Below are positions 1-6,905 of a DNA stretch of 64,000 nt, in pieces. The notes below the pieces were generated by a model. That model had not been told where the DNA came from. It ran no database searches and was given only the letters and a program-made list of their open reading frames with translations. The DNA is taken from positions 1-64,000 of the IMG/VR virus record IMGVR_UViG_3300036861_001161; one strand, written 5' to 3'. The first letter of the stretch is position 1. The number at the start of each line of letters is the position of its first letter. The stretch is from a virus. Made by a program: the position numbers and the translations under genes.

Positions 1-403
1 GTTACTCGCGGCACTCCGGGACGCCGTCTTTGAGCGGTATTGGCCTGACGCCATCTTGCTGCGTTTGTGTCCCCATGCTCCAGGCGCGCGCTGCATCTGT
101 CGCACACCTCATCCTCTCCTGCTCTGTAACATCATGCATCACGTCTCTATGGCGTTAGAGGAGCGCCATGAGCTCGCCTTACAAACGAGCGACGTGCTCT
201 ATGTCGGGGATATGGCGAGTGACCGCGAAGCCGCTGAGCGCGCCGGGATAGATTTTTGTTTCGCTGGGGATTTTTTTGGGTGGGGCGATCCCGAACCCAC
301 CGCCCTAGACGCAGCCCGCTCCCAGTTCGCGGCTGGCGACGCCCCAGAGGAGGAGGATCGTGAGCATGGGAAATCTTTTCCTGCTGAGGAGGGCCTGCGA
401 TGA
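1..403 (+). CDS. HAD-superfamily phosphatase, C-terminal part (truncated by window edge)
   Basis: The frame is open to the left edge of the window, so only the C-terminal part is seen. It has the HAD phosphatase signature VGDMASDREAAERAGI (motif IV with two acidic residues) near residue 67, preceded by CICRTPHP, which matches the C-x-C-R-K-P element of the GmhB / polynucleotide 3'-phosphatase branch. Such enzymes remove phosphate from sugars or from nucleic-acid 3' ends; in phages the kinase-phosphatase type repairs tRNA or DNA ends. The lysine of the RKP motif is threonine here. The stop overlaps the next start (ATGA). HAD membership is secure; the substrate is unknown. Confidence 0.75.
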   Translation, partial: LLAALRDAVFERYWPDAILLRLCPHAPGARCICRTPHPLLLCNIMHHVSMALEERHELALQTSDVLYVGDMASDREAAERAGIDFCFAGDFFGWGDPEPTALDAARSQFAAGDAPEEEDREHGKSFPAEEGLR

Positions 404-726
404 GCCGCTGGTTTCCCGTTCCCCTCACAGCCCGGCATCTGGCCCATGGCGATCCGTGGAATTGCTATAGCTGCCCCGTCGCCCTCGCCCTCGAAGAAGC
501 GACCGGGCAGGGCTGGTACGTGACCGACGATACCGCCAGGATGGAACTCCTCCATGGATGGTCATGGCGTCCGCCCGGCGGACACATCTGGCGCTTTCCG
601 CCCTGGGTGCGAGCCCTCATTCGCCGGATTGATCGCCGCGAACCCGTGACGCCATGTATGCTCCGACTGCCGAGGCGTTTTGTTCCCTTTTTCATACAAG
701 AGAGCACCGGGCGTGATGCAGGATAA
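400..726 (+). CDS. Phage hypothetical protein, 108 aa
   Basis: The start codon overlaps the stop of the HAD gene, so the two are probably translationally coupled. The protein is basic and tryptophan-rich, with an N-terminal stretch GDPWNCYSCPVALALEEA containing two closely spaced cysteines, followed by an acidic GWYVTDD segment. No catalytic motif is visible. The length and Cys-x-x-Cys segment recall small phage proteins of unknown role in early or middle modules, but I cannot name a family. Confidence 0.6.
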   Translation: MSRWFPVPLTARHLAHGDPWNCYSCPVALALEEATGQGWYVTDDTARMELLHGWSWRPPGGHIWRFPPWVRALIRRIDRREPVTPCMLRLPRRFVPFFIQESTGRDAG

Positions 727-762
727 GGTGGGGCGGGGTTTTGTCACCTTTAAGGAACAATC

Positions 763-1728
763 ATGGGAAAAACGACTATCCGTTGGTTTGACGTATCAAT
801 AAACCCTATCCGCGCCCATGTATCGATGAACCCTATCCGCGGAGATATCAAGCCCTTTCTTGACTCCACACGTTTTGATGAAGTACTGCGTCGCAAAAAA
901 CCAAGAAAATATGTGTGGTGCGATAGGACGGATATCTTTGGCGAGTGGGTGCCTGATGCATGGATTGATCAGATAGCCGGCATGATGTGGGACGCCCACT
1001 GGCATACGCATATCATTCTGAGTAAACATCCTGAACGGATGCAGCACTACTTCGCGAGCAAAGACCGTGCCCACAGTATCGCCTGTGCCAGCCATACACT
1101 CTTCCAAGCACGGGACCCCCGGAAAGCCGCCGCAGTCCCGGTGGAAGCGTTTGTGGCGGCGCTGTCTTTACCACTCCACAATCTCTGGCTTGGTACGAGC
1201 ATCGAGAACCAGGCGACCGCTGACGAGCGCATCCCCTTCCTACTTCAAACACCGGCGGCCATCCGGTTTCTCTCTGCAGAGCCCTTGCTGGAGGCGATTG
1301 ATTTCCGCCTTGATCACCAGGGCATCCCGCATGGTCGCTGGGGTGAAGCGCTCGGTCCCTGTGGCTATTACTGTGATGAAGCGGTCGGTCATATCGATCA
1401 TAGGACACGCATCGATCAGATCATCTGCGGGGGTGAGAGCGGGCCGCATGCCAGGCCGTGTGACCTGTCGTGGATCGAGGACATCATTGCCCAGTGTGAT
1501 ACGGCGGGGATCAGCTGCTTCATCAAACAGCTGGGCGCCCGTCCTTGGATGACAGACTTGCGATCCCATGAAGGATTCCCCGCACATATTTATAGCCGGA
1601 CCGATACAACAGGGAGCCATCCTTCAGCCTATGAATTACATGGGTTCAAAAGTAAAGCAGCTGCGGATCCTCTTGAGTGGCCAGCAGGGATCCGCGTCCA
1701 GGAATTCCCCGTAAGGCAAGGAGCTTAG
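763..1728 (+). CDS. Gp37/Gp68 family (DUF5131) protein lacking its three-cysteine motif
   Basis: From about residue 40 onward the protein follows the DUF5131 (phage Gp37/Gp68) pattern: KKPRKYVWCDRTDIFGEWVPD, then WHTHIILSKHPERM, then LWLGTSIENQATADERIP, then FLSAEPLLEAIDF, then IICGGESGPHARP and a C-terminal FIKQLGA. Family members normally begin with NPxRGC and three closely spaced cysteines that resemble a radical-SAM cluster. Here the N-terminus instead reads SINPIRAHV then SMNPIRGDI, a nine-residue tandem duplication (27-bp repeat at 796-814 and 823-841), and none of the three cysteines is present. The start is set by AAGGA eight bases upstream. Probably an inactivated or repurposed copy; the family's reaction is not established. 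Confidence 0.85.
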   Translation: MGKTTIRWFDVSINPIRAHVSMNPIRGDIKPFLDSTRFDEVLRRKKPRKYVWCDRTDIFGEWVPDAWIDQIAGMMWDAHWHTHIILSKHPERMQHYFASKDRAHSIACASHTLFQARDPRKAAAVPVEAFVAALSLPLHNLWLGTSIENQATADERIPFLLQTPAAIRFLSAEPLLEAIDFRLDHQGIPHGRWGEALGPCGYYCDEAVGHIDHRTRIDQIICGGESGPHARPCDLSWIEDIIAQCDTAGISCFIKQLGARPWMTDLRSHEGFPAHIYSRTDTTGSHPSAYELHGFKSKAAADPLEWPAGIRVQEFPVRQGA

Positions 1729-1731
1729 CCG

Positions 1732-2208
1732 ATGTCCTGGTGGGAAGAACCGGTCACGATTTATCTCGATCATCTCCGGACCGTCAATGAACTCAATACG
1801 TCTCAGCGGGAGCATTGGACAACCAAACATAAGCGGGCGAAGCTGCAACGAAGTACGACGTTTCATTGGCTCCAACACTTGTTGCCCCATGAGCCCATGC
1901 CATGGCCTCTGAAAATCGTACTCACACGCATTAGCCCGCGGGCGTTGGACTATGATGGGCTGGTCGCCTCATTAAAGCATGTCGTTGATGGGGTAGCAGA
2001 CTACCTCATGGGTGCGTATGGCACCGGCCAAGACCGGCAACCAGACCTCTTCTGGCGGTATGGTCAACGCCATGGCAAGCCCAAAGAGTATGGTGTAGAG
2101 ATCATTCTTATCCCTCTCAATACACAGGAGGCCGCCAGGATCATCCAAGCCATCACCATGCTGAACGATCACGAACATCTCATCACCGACATTGGAAAGG
2201 ACAAATGA
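1732..2208 (+). CDS. RusA-like Holliday junction resolvase
   Basis: The 158-residue protein has the RusA arrangement: a beta-rich N-terminus, then DYDGLVASLKHVVDGVADYL carrying the conserved acidic residues, and a C-terminal KEYGVEIILIP strand. RusA enzymes are homodimeric, Mg-dependent endonucleases that resolve four-way junctions formed during phage replication and recombination. The family usually reads D-x-D-N-L; here it is D-Y-D-G-L, so one position is relaxed. AAGGAG lies nine bases upstream of the ATG. It follows the DUF5131 gene by three bases and overlaps the HTH gene, suggesting one transcript. Confidence 0.75.
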   Translation: MSWWEEPVTIYLDHLRTVNELNTSQREHWTTKHKRAKLQRSTTFHWLQHLLPHEPMPWPLKIVLTRISPRALDYDGLVASLKHVVDGVADYLMGAYGTGQDRQPDLFWRYGQRHGKPKEYGVEIILIPLNTQEAARIIQAITMLNDHEHLITDIGKDK

Positions 2209-2480
2209 TGCGTGACAAGCCCACGACAGTGCTCATCGTCATCACTCCGGAAGAACACGCTACCCTGACCTCCTGGCAGCGCACCACGACCATGCCGGCG
2301 GGCCTCCAACGACGGGGCCAGATTATTCTGTTGCTCGGGCAAGGCGTCCCGATGACGCAGATTGCCGTGAGGGTGGGCATGACGCGGCGCCATATTTACA
2401 AGTGGATGCGACGCTGGCAGGCCGCGGGCCTCGCCGGACTCCACAGTGCCCCGTGTGGACGCCCGAGGCGGAGTGCCTGA
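2205..2480 (+). CDS. Helix-turn-helix protein, IS630-transposase-like N-terminal domain
   Basis: Residues 12-80 follow the HTH found at the start of IS630-type transposases: PEEHATLTSWQRTTT, then RRGQIILLLGQGVPMTQIAV, then GMTRRHIYKWMRRWQAAGLA and a GLHSAPCGRPRR tail. No DDE catalytic domain follows, since the frame stops after 91 codons. It is therefore either a domesticated DNA-binding protein or a truncated transposase. The start overlaps the RusA stop (AAATGATG) with AAAGGA just upstream, so it sits in the operon as a translated unit, which favours a real small regulator over debris. Confidence 0.6.
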   Translation: MMRDKPTTVLIVITPEEHATLTSWQRTTTMPAGLQRRGQIILLLGQGVPMTQIAVRVGMTRRHIYKWMRRWQAAGLAGLHSAPCGRPRRSA

Positions 2481-2557
2481 CACGCACCGCCGTAACACGA
2501 GCGTTTTGCAGCGGTGAAAGCGCGTAACGAAGATCATATTTTTTGCAGCCCCCTTTG

Positions 2558-2566
2558 TGCTATAGT
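2558..2566 (+). promoter_or_regulatory. Extended -10 promoter candidate TGCTATAGT
   Basis: TG-C-TATAGT lies 50 bases before the start of the exported protein gene. The same nine bases occur before the HNH-like gene at 52.3 kb and, on the minus strand, at 35.6 kb. There is no good -35 box, as is usual for extended -10 promoters. Confidence 0.4.
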
Positions 2567-2615
2567 GTTCCCCTCTCTTTCCCTGAGAACTTCCGTTTCC
2601 CTGAAGGAGTGTCGG

Positions 2616-2996
2616 ATGCAGCCGTCTCTCTCTGTCCTTCGTCTATGTGTGTGCAGCCTCAGTCTCCTCCTCCTGCTGGGGCTGGTCGGACGGGGACAGG
2701 CGCAGGGAGGTATTGATCTATCACAGCCGCTGACCTATTCCTCAGCAAGCCTTGGCGATATCTGTCACTGGACAGGATTTCCTCCCCAAGAGGTCAGAGA
2801 GGAGTTTGACGTGGCGGGTGGCAGGATGCGCCAATGGTATGAACGGCTCCCTCGCTATAAAGATCTCTCCTGTGTCGAATATTATGGCATCATCCGGGCG
2901 CGCTATCTCGCCTCCAAGACGCAGCACTGGAGAGACATGCTGATCTGGCAGTGCTGGTACGATGATCCATGTGCATGTGAGCAGGATAGGAGTTAA
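2616..2996 (+). CDS. Exported hypothetical protein, 126 aa
   Basis: The ATG at 2616 is chosen because AAGGAG lies six bases upstream. Earlier in-frame starts lack a ribosome site and would place the signal peptide internally. A clear signal peptide (LSLLLLLGLVGRGQA, cleavage about residue 30) is followed by a roughly 95-residue mature domain with several cysteines (DICHWTGF, LSCVEYYG, WQCWYDDPCACE) that could form disulphides in the periplasm. Function not recognised. It is the last sizeable gene of the plus-strand block. Confidence 0.65.
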   Translation: MQPSLSVLRLCVCSLSLLLLLGLVGRGQAQGGIDLSQPLTYSSASLGDICHWTGFPPQEVREEFDVAGGRMRQWYERLPRYKDLSCVEYYGIIRARYLASKTQHWRDMLIWQCWYDDPCACEQDRS

Positions 2997-2999
2997 GCG

Positions 3000-3083
3000 A
3001 TGCTAGAAGGTCTGAAAGTCATAGGCACGATGCTCGCGCATCGCTTTCCCCAGGAATATAGAAGATTATTTTTTGGGGCGTGA
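3000..3083 (+). CDS. Possible 27-residue peptide gene
   Basis: A 28-codon frame (MLEGLKVIGTMLAHRF...) starts seven bases after the exported-protein stop, with AGGAG about eight bases upstream inside the previous gene. The spacing suggests coupling. Nothing in the peptide identifies it, and a frame this short could be chance. Confidence 0.3.
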   Translation: MLEGLKVIGTMLAHRFPQEYRRLFFGA

Positions 3084-3103
3084 TCCTCTAGCACTAGGGG
3101 ATC
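3082..3103. terminator. Hairpin between convergent gene blocks
   Basis: GATCCTCTA and TAGGGGATC form a nine-pair stem with one G-U pair and a four-base loop, between the end of the plus-strand block and the minus-strand endolysin. No T-run follows on either strand, so a terminator role is only suggested by position. Confidence 0.3.
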
Positions 3104-3161
3104 AAACATACTTACCCGCCACCAACCGCGCCCAACTCCGCAGATACTGCGCCTGACAGTC

Positions 3162-3527
3162 CTAGATGCCTGGGCGCGGCGACTGCCGTAGTTCAAAATG
3201 ATTTGCATCCACGAGCTTTGGAATGCGTCCTCCCCAGTAACAATGGGGGTCTAGTCCTTCCCAGTACACGCCCAGCGTCGTATAGTGGCTCGGTGCAGTC
3301 AGGTAGACTCCATCCTTAAAGAGCGATAAGTCGATCGCGAGCTTTTTCGTGTGCTGACTGTTTTTCGTCTTCGTGGAGCCGCGCTGGTAGTATATATCCT
3401 GCATTTCCTGGGGACGAAAAGTCTCGCCGTACCGTAATTGATACCCTTGATCCAAGATGAATTGGATGAAGGTCACTGAGAGTACCACGAAGAGTTCTTG
3501 GGCCTTCCCTAACGCGAGAGCCATCAT
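3162..3527 (-). CDS. Endolysin, M15-family L-Ala-D-Glu peptidase
   Basis: The 121-residue protein matches the M15 endolysins that cut the peptide stem of peptidoglycan. It shows GYQLRYGETFRP, then the zinc-ligand segment SQHTKKLAIDL (H and D spaced by six residues), then HCYWGGRIPK and a C-terminal NHFEL with the third zinc-ligand histidine. The start at 3527 is preferred because AAAGGTGAT lies eight bases upstream; a start at 3596 would add an unrelated N-terminus. There is no signal peptide, so release would need a holin. A 34-residue ORF overlaps its start by ATGA. Confidence 0.88.
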   Translation of the reverse strand: MMALALGKAQELFVVLSVTFIQFILDQGYQLRYGETFRPQEMQDIYYQRGSTKTKNSQHTKKLAIDLSLFKDGVYLTAPSHYTTLGVYWEGLDPHCYWGGRIPKLVDANHFELRQSPRPGI

Positions 3528-3628
3528 GATTGCATCACCTTTATCCCATAGGCACCAGTCCCCGCCAGCGCCTTCCCACACCAGGACAACTGACACAACA
3601 ATCCGTTGGGTTCATCCTTGCGTGCCAT
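3524..3628 (-). CDS. 34-residue ORF coupled to the endolysin
   Basis: Between the antirepressor and the endolysin lies a 35-codon frame beginning MARKDEPNGLLCQLSWCGK. It has a near-perfect ribosome site (GGAGGT, four bases before the ATG), and its stop overlaps the endolysin start as ATGA. The coding frame, strong RBS and coupling make it a credible small gene that could set endolysin translation. It has no membrane segment, so it is not a holin. Function unknown. Confidence 0.55.
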   Translation of the reverse strand: MARKDEPNGLLCQLSWCGKALAGTGAYGIKVMQS

Positions 3629-3630
3629 CA

Positions 3631-4362
3631 TTACCTCCGATAGGCTACAGATGCTTCCCGGCTGAAGAAACTCAGTTGCCGTGTTGCTTGCTCATAAGCA
3701 GCGGCAATGGTATAGGGACTGTAGTAGGGGCAGAGGTAGTCATAGTTCTCAGGGCGGAACATATCGGGGTCTTCCATGTCACGGCAGGTCGCCCGAAGAT
3801 GGGCGAGGACCGGCTTGGGCAGAAATGGCTTACTGTGGCGTCGTAACCAGTCTTCAATACGAAACTTATCCGCTGGCGGTTGACGTTCAACCAACGCAGC
3901 AATTTGGAGGGCCTGTTCCTCTTGTCGTGCCTCTATTGCGCTTGCCCGTTGCTCAAACTCCACGTTGATGTGAGCTTGGGCAAGAAACATTTCTGCGGTT
4001 GTAAGTGCTTTATGGGATGGTCGTTCAAGTACTTCTCGCTCACATTCGAGAAACCAGAGGCGTGCTTCTTTCCCCTTGGCAGTCTTTTCCACCATAGAGA
4101 GTTCTTTACACATCTCGAAGGAGAGATAATACTCAATTGGCGGGTTTGGGTTTGCGCTACTAGAATCGTAGTATCTTGTAAAATCAATACCTTGCACAAA
4201 CCCATACTGGGCAATCCGCTTTGTAATCCAATCATTAAACCGCTGTTTCACTTCTAAAAAAGCATAGAGATCACGGGCATTGACGGTGTTCACGGTGTCG
4301 GTGCCTATTTGGCGCCGAGCAAATGGAATCAACATGGATGTGGTAGACTTGTGGGTAGTCAA
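3631..4362 (-). CDS. AntA/AntB-type phage antirepressor
   Basis: Residues 20-115 form an AntA domain: NTVNARDLYAFLEVKQRFND, then FVQGIDFTRYY, then YYLSFEMCKELSMVEKTAKG and ARLWFLECE. Such proteins bind and inactivate phage repressors, or act as DNA-binding regulators. The C-terminal half contains a helical, glutamate-rich segment and a KFRIEDWL region, a typical variable tail. The gene uses a TTG start supported by GGAAGGAAA seven bases upstream. Antirepressors usually sit in early or lysogeny regions; here it lies beside the endolysin at the end of the late operon, so it may act late. Confidence 0.85.
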   Translation of the reverse strand: MTTHKSTTSMLIPFARRQIGTDTVNTVNARDLYAFLEVKQRFNDWITKRIAQYGFVQGIDFTRYYDSSSANPNPPIEYYLSFEMCKELSMVEKTAKGKEARLWFLECEREVLERPSHKALTTAEMFLAQAHINVEFEQRASAIEARQEEQALQIAALVERQPPADKFRIEDWLRRHSKPFLPKPVLAHLRATCRDMEDPDMFRPENYDYLCPYYSPYTIAAAYEQATRQLSFFSREASVAYRR

Positions 4363-4397
4363 GACAGTTTCCTTCCTAGAGGACTGTTTTGGTCAGC

Positions 4398-4427
4398 GGT
4401 GTTGAGGTGTTTGCGCATCTCGACACC
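4398..4427 (-). promoter_or_regulatory. Leader hairpin upstream of the antirepressor
   Basis: GGTGTCGAG and CTCAACACC (minus strand) pair as a nine-base stem with a 12-base loop in the presumed leader between the candidate promoter and the antirepressor. No T-run follows, so it is more likely an RNA structure than a terminator. Confidence 0.35.
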
Positions 4428-4433
4428 GCGCTC

Positions 4434-4442
4434 ATTGTACCA
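4434..4442 (-). promoter_or_regulatory. Extended -10 promoter candidate TGGTACAAT
   Basis: TG-G-TACAAT on the minus strand, about 75 bases upstream of the antirepressor start, could give a short transcript for antirepressor, micro-ORF and endolysin independent of the long upstream operon. No convincing -35 box was seen at 17 bases. Confidence 0.35.
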
Positions 4443-4490
4443 TACATCGTGCCGACAATCCCTCCGCATACCAGCGAACTCGCTCTTTCT

Positions 4491-4712
4491 TTACCACTTC
4501 TGCTCTAGACAAGTCGCGAGATCCACCCCGCCAGTCGCCGTGATTCCGCGAATGCTCACATACGGACCGATATTTCCCTGATAGGAAAGGCACGATTGCA
4601 CATTGCGCTCGTTGAGCCTGCTCGCATACGTCGAGATTTTCTCACTGTCGGGCGACGTGACGCAGCCCGTCCAGAGCAGCGCCACGGCCGTGATCAGGAT
4701 CCAGTGCAGCAT
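4491..4712 (-). CDS. Small lipoprotein (outer-membrane spanin-like candidate)
   Basis: The 73-residue product begins MLHWILITAVALLWTGCVTS, a signal peptide ending in a lipobox-like WTGC, so the mature protein should be an acylated periplasmic lipoprotein of about 57 residues. The start at 4712 overlaps the upstream stop (TAATG). Its size and position near the endolysin, together with the membrane-anchored coiled-coil genes upstream, are what an o-spanin would show. It is not proline-rich and has two further cysteines, unlike classical Rz1, so the role is inferred. Confidence 0.65.
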   Translation of the reverse strand: MLHWILITAVALLWTGCVTSPDSEKISTYASRLNERNVQSCLSYQGNIGPYVSIRGITATGGVDLATCLEQKW

Positions 4713-5122
4713 TACGGCAGCACGGGCGCTGGAATCTCCACGACACACGGTTCGCTCCAGATACCTTTAGGGGCTCCAGCTTGCAACGGGCCGCCGGCAT
4801 GCTTGGGAGCCGGCAGCGCCCGCACATGGACCGTCAGCGCAGCAAAATCATCCAGGACAATCACGTCCGGGGGCGCCAGGAGAAAATCACTGTCGACGAT
4901 AATACTCCCATCCGCGAGAATCCCAATCATCTCGACCTGATAGGCGTTCGCATCAGCGATCAGGTCCCAGGCCACTATGACGTCCGTACCCACCACGGGA
5001 CAGACCACATTCTCTGGGGCTGGGAGTTTCGCCTGGCCCGGTGGGACCAGCGGCGGGGCGGCAAAGGCCGTAGAGGCGAGCACGAGGGTAAGGGCGCAGA
5101 GGGTTGCAGCAAACGTCTTCAT
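4712..5122 (-). CDS. Exported protein with fibronectin-III-like fold
   Basis: A clean signal peptide (MKTFAATLCALTLVLASTAFA) is followed by a domain of about 110 residues with the strand pattern of an FN3 module: a P-AP-ENVVCPVVGTDVIVAWD start, ANAYQVEMIGI in the middle and LTVHVRALP near the end. It resembles the neighbouring exported proteins at 6.5-7.2 kb and 47.7 kb, which also begin with an aWD-type strand. No enzyme motif is seen. It probably acts in the periplasm or at the surface as part of cassette A. Confidence 0.65.
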   Translation of the reverse strand: MKTFAATLCALTLVLASTAFAAPPLVPPGQAKLPAPENVVCPVVGTDVIVAWDLIADANAYQVEMIGILADGSIIVDSDFLLAPPDVIVLDDFAALTVHVRALPAPKHAGGPLQAGAPKGIWSEPCVVEIPAPVLP

Positions 5123-5200
5123 CCAGAGATTCCTTTTTTATAAGTAAGTAACCAGATCCTGCCAAAGTATACCAACAAATCCTCCGAGGCACTCCTGGAG

Positions 5201-5623
5201 TCACAGCAGCAGCGGAGGCAACTGCGCTGGCGTCTCGCGAAACCGGATGAAGGCCATCGTGAGCTGGCGCGCCCCATCCTGGAGCGGGGCCAGATCCGCG
5301 ATCACCGGAATCTCATGGCCATCGGCATGCCGGGCGAAGATTTCTATGCCCATGCGCCGGTGGATACGCGGTGTCCGTTCATAGGTCGTGCGGAGCAAGA
5401 CATGTTTGGTCCGTAAGCGTTCAGGAACCAAAACTTCGACGGGCTCCCCCACGAGGCTGCCCCGGGCGTAGCCGGCGAGCGTCTCCAACACCAGATTGGT
5501 TGCCAGGATGCGTCCGAGCGCATCCACAATAACAATGCCATCCTGCATCACATCGATTATTTCTTGTATCAGGCCCGGACCGAAAGGTTCGGTGGGCTCC
5601 TGGAATGGCAGTTCCTCATTCAT
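5201..5623 (-). CDS. Stand-alone PAS domain protein
   Basis: Residues 17-125 form one PAS domain: IIDVMQDGIVIVDALGRILA, then LETLAGYARGSLVGEPVEVL, then a central helix with HRRMG and FARHADGHEIPVIADLAPL, the strand order typical of sensor-kinase PAS modules. No kinase, GGDEF or HTH domain is attached. PAS domains bind small ligands or cofactors, or mediate dimer contacts, and are very unusual in phage late operons. The start overlaps the upstream coiled-coil/membrane gene by ATGA, so the two are made together and may interact. A host-derived moron is the simplest origin. Confidence 0.82.
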   Translation of the reverse strand: MNEELPFQEPTEPFGPGLIQEIIDVMQDGIVIVDALGRILATNLVLETLAGYARGSLVGEPVEVLVPERLRTKHVLLRTTYERTPRIHRRMGIEIFARHADGHEIPVIADLAPLQDGARQLTMAFIRFRETPAQLPPLLL

Positions 5624-6066
5624 TTCAGCGGCCCTCCTCTACTGCCGACCCAGAGCGCGAGGAAGGCCCCGGCGACCGCAAAGACGAGTCCGACCGCCAG
5701 ATTGCCGAGAAACCGAAACCACCACTCCCGGCCCGATTTCTGACTGGTCTCCAGCAGAAGCAACCGTTGCTCTATCGGGCCGATCTTTTGCAGCGTCGGG
5801 ATATTGAATGTCTCATGAGCTTCGAGGAGCGCGAGGCGTTGTTCCACCAGGAGGACCCGCGTGATGATCGGCAAGGTGCTGCCATTTCCCTCACGGATTA
5901 ATTGATTCAGCGCCGTGAGGATCTTGCGTAATTCCGTCAGATCATTTTGGAGATGGACGATCTCACGGAGCGTGCCTTGCAGATCACTCATGACCCGTTG
6001 CATATTGATGACCGTGGCGTTGACTTCCCGACTCAGACGGCCAAATTCACTGGCATCATCAGCCAT
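5620..6066 (-). CDS. Coiled-coil protein with C-terminal membrane anchor
   Basis: About 110 residues of heptad-rich helix (LQNDLTELRKILTALNQLI, IEQRLLLLETSQK) are followed by one hydrophobic segment (FLGNLAVGLVFAVAGAFLAL) and a short basic tail. The layout resembles XhlA-type or tail-anchored phage lysis accessory proteins, but a holin cannot be claimed from one membrane span. It overlaps the PAS gene and sits in the lysis-proximal part of the operon. Confidence 0.6.
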   Translation of the reverse strand: MADDASEFGRLSREVNATVINMQRVMSDLQGTLREIVHLQNDLTELRKILTALNQLIREGNGSTLPIITRVLLVEQRLALLEAHETFNIPTLQKIGPIEQRLLLLETSQKSGREWWFRFLGNLAVGLVFAVAGAFLALWVGSRGGPLK

Positions 6067-6074
6067 CGCACCCT

Positions 6075-6479
6075 CTATTTCTTCGACAGGGGCGAGGAGG
6101 GCCGCACAAGCGGACGTTGGGCATAGACCAGATCGTTCAGTCGGGCATTCAGGGTGTCCACTTTCTTTTCCAGGAGGCTCACATTGAGGACGTTCGTCAG
6201 TTGTTGCCCCTTCATGGATTCGAGCAGCACCGCGCGGTCTTCGAGTTTGCCGCGCAACGTCGCAATCTCCTCACGAAAGGCTTTGAGTTCGGTCATGACG
6301 CCGGTGCGTCGGGCTTGCTCCGCACCGATGGTGTCAATTTTGCCGTCCAGCACAATCATGACAATCACGACCACGATGATAAACACGCAGCACATCAGCC
6401 AGAGCGCCACGAATGACCGGTCTCTGGGGGTGAAACTCGGTGAGGACGTGATCGGCTCTTGCTGAGAAGATTCGCTCAA
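6075..6479 (-). CDS. Membrane-anchored coiled-coil protein (i-spanin-like candidate)
   Basis: One N-terminal membrane segment (FVALWLMCCVFIIVVVIVMI) is followed by a long periplasmic coiled coil (LKAFREEIATLRGKLEDRAV, LLEKKVDTLNARLNDLVY). This is the topology of an inner-membrane spanin, which with an outer-membrane lipoprotein joins the two membranes during lysis. The lipoprotein at 4491-4712 in the same operon is a possible partner. The genes are separated rather than nested as in lambda Rz/Rz1, so the assignment is tentative. Confidence 0.55.
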   Translation of the reverse strand: MSESSQQEPITSSPSFTPRDRSFVALWLMCCVFIIVVVIVMIVLDGKIDTIGAEQARRTGVMTELKAFREEIATLRGKLEDRAVLLESMKGQQLTNVLNVSLLEKKVDTLNARLNDLVYAQRPLVRPSSPLSKK

Positions 6480-6895
6480 GGAGCCGGCCTCCTGAATGTG
6501 GTCTTCCGCTTCAACGTCAGCGGCGCAGTCACCTCCCGTAGATTCGTCGCGGGGGGCGGCTTGGTCAATAGGATACGTTTACAGATCACGTTACTGAGAT
6601 CGCCCCGGCCTTGCCCATCGAGGCCCTTCGGCTGGACGCCCCAACATTCGGTTTCTCCCTGGAGCGCCGTGCGATCAATATAGGCCCTGATATTTGCCGC
6701 CAAGGGCATGCCTGGGAGATCGGTCAGCGGCGCGCACGTCATACTCCCTGCGGGGACCGTGCAGCGCAGGACATACCATCCCTCGATCGGGGCCACGCCA
6801 TAATCCCACGCCATACTGAATGTGGCCGTCTGGGCATGCACCGGCATGATCCAACAACCCAGAAGCATGACCAGTCCGAGCATGAAGAATACCAT
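6476..6895 (-). CDS. Exported FN3-like protein
   Basis: Signal peptide MVFFMLGLVMLLGCWIMPVHA precedes a mature domain starting TATFSMAWDYGVAPIEGWYV with cysteines at regular places (VLRCTVP, MTCAPL, ETECWG, NVICKR). The pattern is an extracellular beta-sandwich stabilised by disulphides. It belongs with the adjacent genes at 6906 and 4712, and with 47723 in cassette B, which share the aWDy/eWtw start and a terminal Asn-x-x-Cys. Function unknown. Confidence 0.6.
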   Translation of the reverse strand: MVFFMLGLVMLLGCWIMPVHAQTATFSMAWDYGVAPIEGWYVLRCTVPAGSMTCAPLTDLPGMPLAANIRAYIDRTALQGETECWGVQPKGLDGQGRGDLSNVICKRILLTKPPPATNLREVTAPLTLKRKTTFRRPAP

Positions 6896-6905
6896 AGCGA
6901 CTCCT

